Shown: in pieces, positions 61,755 through 64,000 of the stretch
Layout: each line of letters starts with the position of its first letter
Position numbering within the stretch: position 1 is the first letter of the stretch
DNA from: JAPWJZ01 sp966211335
Lineage (GTDB): Bacteria > Pseudomonadota > Alphaproteobacteria > Micavibrionales > UBA2020
Direction: 5' to 3'
Assembly: GCA_966211335.1 (NCBI GenBank)
Contig: CBIHNF010000001.1
Span: 992,001 to 1,056,000, forward strand
DNA: 64,000 bases
Position numbers and translations under genes: made by a program
The notes under the pieces: generated by a model
Databases searched by the model: none
Told to the model about the DNA's origin: nothing
Seen by the model: only the letters and a program-made list of their open reading frames with translations

Positions 61755-62479
61755 CTGCCGCCCTCCTTGCGCGCGAAGCGCACCGTTTTGACGGGCTTCA
61801 CGGCGGAGGTGATAGCGACATCCACCTTCTTCATCGCCTGCCAGACTTCGGCGGATTGGCGGCGCATATCTTCATCGGCGAGGGCCTCGGGCGACAGGGC
61901 GGCGCGGCGCGCCTCTTCCGCCTGTTCTTTGTGATAGGCGTCAATCTCGGCGGTTGTCAGCTTCTTCGTGGTGACAGCGGTGCCGAAGTGGCGCAGCAGC
62001 CCCGGCTCGAACTGCGTCATTTTGGCAAGGCCCGCCGTTTCCCCGGAAAGAATGACGACGCACGCGCGGTCGAGCAGCGCGACTTTCAGCGGCGCGATGG
62101 GATCATAGCCGTGGTACTCGCGGCTCAGCAGATGCGCATTGTCGAGCAGCAGCACGCCGCCCGTTGCAGCATCCAGCATATCCAGAAAGGCCTGCTGGCC
62201 TTGACCTAAGGCGCAGTCAAAAACTTGGGTCTTGTTTTTTGCGGCAAGGCCCTGCGCCTCCAGCTCGGCTGCGTAATTTTTCGCCAGCGTCGACTTGCCG
62301 GAAAGGGAAGGGCCTTCGATAATCTGGTGCAGCTGTGTTACCGCATCAAGCGCGAGGCCGGCGGCAATTCCCTGCCGCGCGTTCTGCGCACGCAGGATCG
62401 CATCGGAAAATTCATGGCGGAGTGTCATGCGCGGTGCTGGCCCTGAAGTGGTAAAAGCTGTGACTTTATATGCCGCCAT
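61751..62479 (-). CDS. small P-loop ATPase paralogue 1 of 4 (first gene)
   Basis: A 242-residue protein, first in the operon. Walker A EGPSLSGKST (55-64) and Walker B GGVLLLDNAH are intact, then VVILSGETAGLAKMTQFEPGLLRHF as sensor-like stretch. The tail reads AMKKVDVAITSAVKPVKTV then RFARK. The ATG at 62479 has no Shine-Dalgarno; a TATTAT box 7-12 bases upstream suggests a leaderless message. An internal ATG at 62428 is the alternative. Confidence 0.77.
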   Translation of the reverse strand: MAAYKVTAFTTSGPAPRMTLRHEFSDAILRAQNARQGIAAGLALDAVTQLHQIIEGPSLSGKSTLAKNYAAELEAQGLAAKNKTQVFDCALGQGQQAFLDMLDAATGGVLLLDNAHLLSREYHGYDPIAPLKVALLDRACVVILSGETAGLAKMTQFEPGLLRHFGTAVTTKKLTTAEIDAYHKEQAEEARRAALSPEALADEDMRRQSAEVWQAMKKVDVAITSAVKPVKTVRFARKEGGR

Positions 62480-62485
62480 AATAAC

Positions 62486-62491
62486 ATAATA
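62486..62491 (-). promoter_or_regulatory. putative -10 box of the four-ATPase operon
   Basis: TATTAT on the minus strand, placed so that transcription would start at or next to the A of the ATG at 62479. No convincing -35; that position falls inside the terminator of the upstream gene. Confidence 0.3.
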
Positions 62492-62496
62492 CAGAC

Positions 62497-62533
62497 AAAA
62501 AAAGGCTTAAAGCATAACGCTTTAAGCCTTTTT
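62497..62533. terminator. bidirectional terminator after the Cys-rich gene
   Basis: Perfect stem GGCTTAAAGC / GCTTTAAGCC with a 5-base loop, between seven A and five T residues. Reading on the minus strand it terminates the copper-protein gene ahead of the ATPase operon. Confidence 0.85.
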
Positions 62534-62560
62534 ATCATTTCTTATAATAAAAACAGCTAT

Positions 62561-63034
62561 TTAGCTGGGCATGCTCGGGAACTCCTCGGCCAGCGTCGGC
62601 GGCTGGTCGATGTTCAGGTCTTCGAGCGCCTCGCCAGAGGTCGCCATTTCGCGGCAGGCAATGGCGCAGGCCCGGCAGGCATCTGCGCAGCGCTGCATGG
62701 TGCTGTCGGGGCTGGTGTCTTTCGGCTGCAGGCTCTCGCAAGAATCCGCGCAGGCATCGGCCACATTGGCCGCGGCGGCGCAAACGGAGTTATGCAGTGG
62801 CGAGCCACGGGTCATGAAATCGGCTGCGGCCTGACACATATCCATGCAGTCCAGCATCGACTGCACATGCGCTTGCCCCACGTGACGGCCGCCCTTGGGC
62901 AGGCAATGCTCGATCAGCGTTTTCTGCACAATATGCCGCGCATCCCAGCAGAGGCGAATGCATTCTTCCATATTGGCATGTGCCTGCACGGTCATTTCAT
63001 GAAGCGATTGCGTGCCGATCTCGTTGTTTTGCAT
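62561..63034 (-). CDS. four-helix Cys-rich copper storage-like protein (Csp/DUF326)
   Basis: A 157-residue protein with 12 cysteines spaced along predicted helices (EECIRLCWDARH, SMLDCMDMCQAA, SVCAAAANVADACADSC and MQRCADACRACAIACREM). This CxxxC-type pattern inside a four-helix bundle is that of Csp copper storage proteins and DUF326 proteins. There is no signal peptide, so it resembles the cytosolic Csp3 type. AAGGA lies ahead of the ATG. It may link to copper handling together with the SCO1 gene at 53652, but they are 9 kb apart. Confidence 0.85.
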   Translation of the reverse strand: MQNNEIGTQSLHEMTVQAHANMEECIRLCWDARHIVQKTLIEHCLPKGGRHVGQAHVQSMLDCMDMCQAAADFMTRGSPLHNSVCAAAANVADACADSCESLQPKDTSPDSTMQRCADACRACAIACREMATSGEALEDLNIDQPPTLAEEFPSMPS

Positions 63035-63189
63035 GATTTTTTCCTTGTCTTCTTTTCTGTTACCACGTCAACGCCACGGCACTTGTATCGGTTCCTGTAA
63101 ACGGGGTGTAACGGTGGCGGGGGTTTCCAGTTTCAGGGAAAGGGTCTATATAAAGAAAGCCGTTCAACATGACGTAAAGGAACCTTTCC

Positions 63190-64000
63190 ATGTCGCAAGC
63201 CGCCGCAAAAATCATCGATGCTGTCTCGGCGCTGAAGCTGAAGGACTCAAGCCTGTTCCGCCAGCTCGCCTATGTCGACGGGCAGTGGACGGCAGCGGAA
63301 GGCGGCCGCATTCTGGAGGTCAACAACCCCGCGACGCAGGAAATCCTCGGCACCGTGCCCAACATGGGCGGCGCCGAAACAAAAAAGGCGATTGAAGCCG
63401 CGCATCGCGCACTGGAGGGCTGGCGCGGCATGCTCGCCGCCGACCGCGCGAAAATTTTGAAGAAATGGGCGGACCTGCAGAACGACAACATGGAAGATCT
63501 CTGCAAAATTCTGACGGCGGAGCAGGGCAAGCCCCTCGCGCAGGCCAAAGCCGAAATTCAGAGCGGCATGGCCTATATTGAATGGATGGCGGAAGAAGGC
63601 CGCCGTGTATATGGCGATATCATCCCGACACATAACAAGACGCACCGCCTTGTCACGCTGAAACAGGCGGTCGGCGTCTGCGTCATGATCACGCCGTGGA
63701 ACTTCCCGTCCTCCATGATTTCGCGCAAAGCCGCGCCCGCACTCGCCGCCGGCTGCACGGTAGTCATCAAGCCGTCGGAAATGACGCCGTTCTCGGCCCT
63801 TGCGCTGGCGGAACTGGCGGAACGCGCGGGCATCCCGAAAGGCGTTTTGAACATCGTGATTGGCGAAGCGCAGCCGATTGGCAAGGAAATGACGGAAAGC
63901 CCGATTGTGCGCAAGCTCAGCTTCACGGGCTCCACCGCGATCGGCAAAATGCTTATGGCGCAATGCGCGCCGACGGTGAAGAAAATCTCGCTGGAGCTCG
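63190..64000 (+). CDS. gabD: succinate-semialdehyde dehydrogenase (partial, C-terminus outside window)
   Basis: NAD(P)-dependent oxidation of succinate semialdehyde to succinate. The 270 visible residues cover the cofactor-binding domain of an aldehyde dehydrogenase: FIDG-like AYVDGQW, TAEQGKPLAQAKAEI (GabD signature), MITPWNFPSSMISRKAAPALAAGCTVVIKPSE and KLSFTGSTAIGK. The catalytic Cys lies beyond the edge. AAAGGAA lies ahead of the ATG. Assignment to GabD among the aldehyde dehydrogenases rests on the EQGKPLAQAKAE block. Confidence 0.9.
   Translation, partial: MSQAAAKIIDAVSALKLKDSSLFRQLAYVDGQWTAAEGGRILEVNNPATQEILGTVPNMGGAETKKAIEAAHRALEGWRGMLAADRAKILKKWADLQNDNMEDLCKILTAEQGKPLAQAKAEIQSGMAYIEWMAEEGRRVYGDIIPTHNKTHRLVTLKQAVGVCVMITPWNFPSSMISRKAAPALAAGCTVVIKPSEMTPFSALALAELAERAGIPKGVLNIVIGEAQPIGKEMTESPIVRKLSFTGSTAIGKMLMAQCAPTVKKISLEL

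Overview
The window looks like a chromosomal segment of an alphaproteobacterium. The evidence is a divK-pleD pair preceded by a perfect CtrA-type box (TTAA-N7-TTAAC), an F1-only ATP synthase operon (atpHAGDC without the Fo genes), EipB/DUF1849 and IalB-type envelope proteins, and an ECF sigma factor with a ChrR-type partner. The DNA is moderately GC-rich with AT-rich gaps. I see no prophage, insertion sequence or CRISPR array. Two large ankyrin-repeat proteins and several orphan families suggest an environmental or host/prey-associated lineage, but the genus cannot be named from this sequence.

Layout. 1-4.7 kb (minus strand): a partial IlvD/Edd-type dehydratase, proB-proA, and a DUF2156-GNAT pair. 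4.8-7.7 kb: a 603-residue ankyrin protein, an AT-rich gap holding a plus-strand terminator with no plus-strand gene (candidate small RNA), and an SGNH hydrolase. 7.9-17 kb: metH, a divergent class A penicillin-binding protein, a class V aminotransferase and a zincin-like protein. 17-24 kb (plus): a membrane protein, aspS, an FAD oxidoreductase, an ankyrin protein coupled to a duplicated HAD-type phosphatase, and an EF-hand protein. 24-31.5 kb: a GGDEF protein, EipB, divK-pleD, rpmG, an ECF sigma/anti-sigma pair, IalB and a glycine-zipper lipoprotein. 31.6-42.9 kb: pdxH, htpG, small enzymes, ppk followed by a PP2C-like phosphatase with an unusual motif order, cfa, and an SDR/two-component cluster. 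43-53.6 kb: a paralogous pair of orphan genes, tRNA-Arg(CCT), rsmJ, a pseudouridine synthase and many small or unrecognised genes. 53.6-59.7 kb: SCO1 and atpHAGDC. 59.8-62.5 kb (minus): four overlapping genes for small paralogous P-loop ATPases sharing a C-terminal tail. 62.5-64 kb: a Cys-rich Csp-like copper protein and the start of gabD.

Strongest candidates for something new: (1) the four-gene ATPase operon, with each gene overlapping the next by ATGA and each product ending in a KP-x-[KR]-TVRF tail; (2) the PP2C-like protein next to ppk, whose DGHGG motif sits at the C-terminus instead of after the first motif; (3) the tandem HAD protein whose second copy has lost both catalytic aspartates; (4) the orphan plus-strand transcript candidate near 6.8-7.0 kb. 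Most of the rest is housekeeping: proline, methionine and PLP metabolism, translation, cell-wall synthesis, chaperone, c-di-GMP/cell-cycle control and ATP synthesis.
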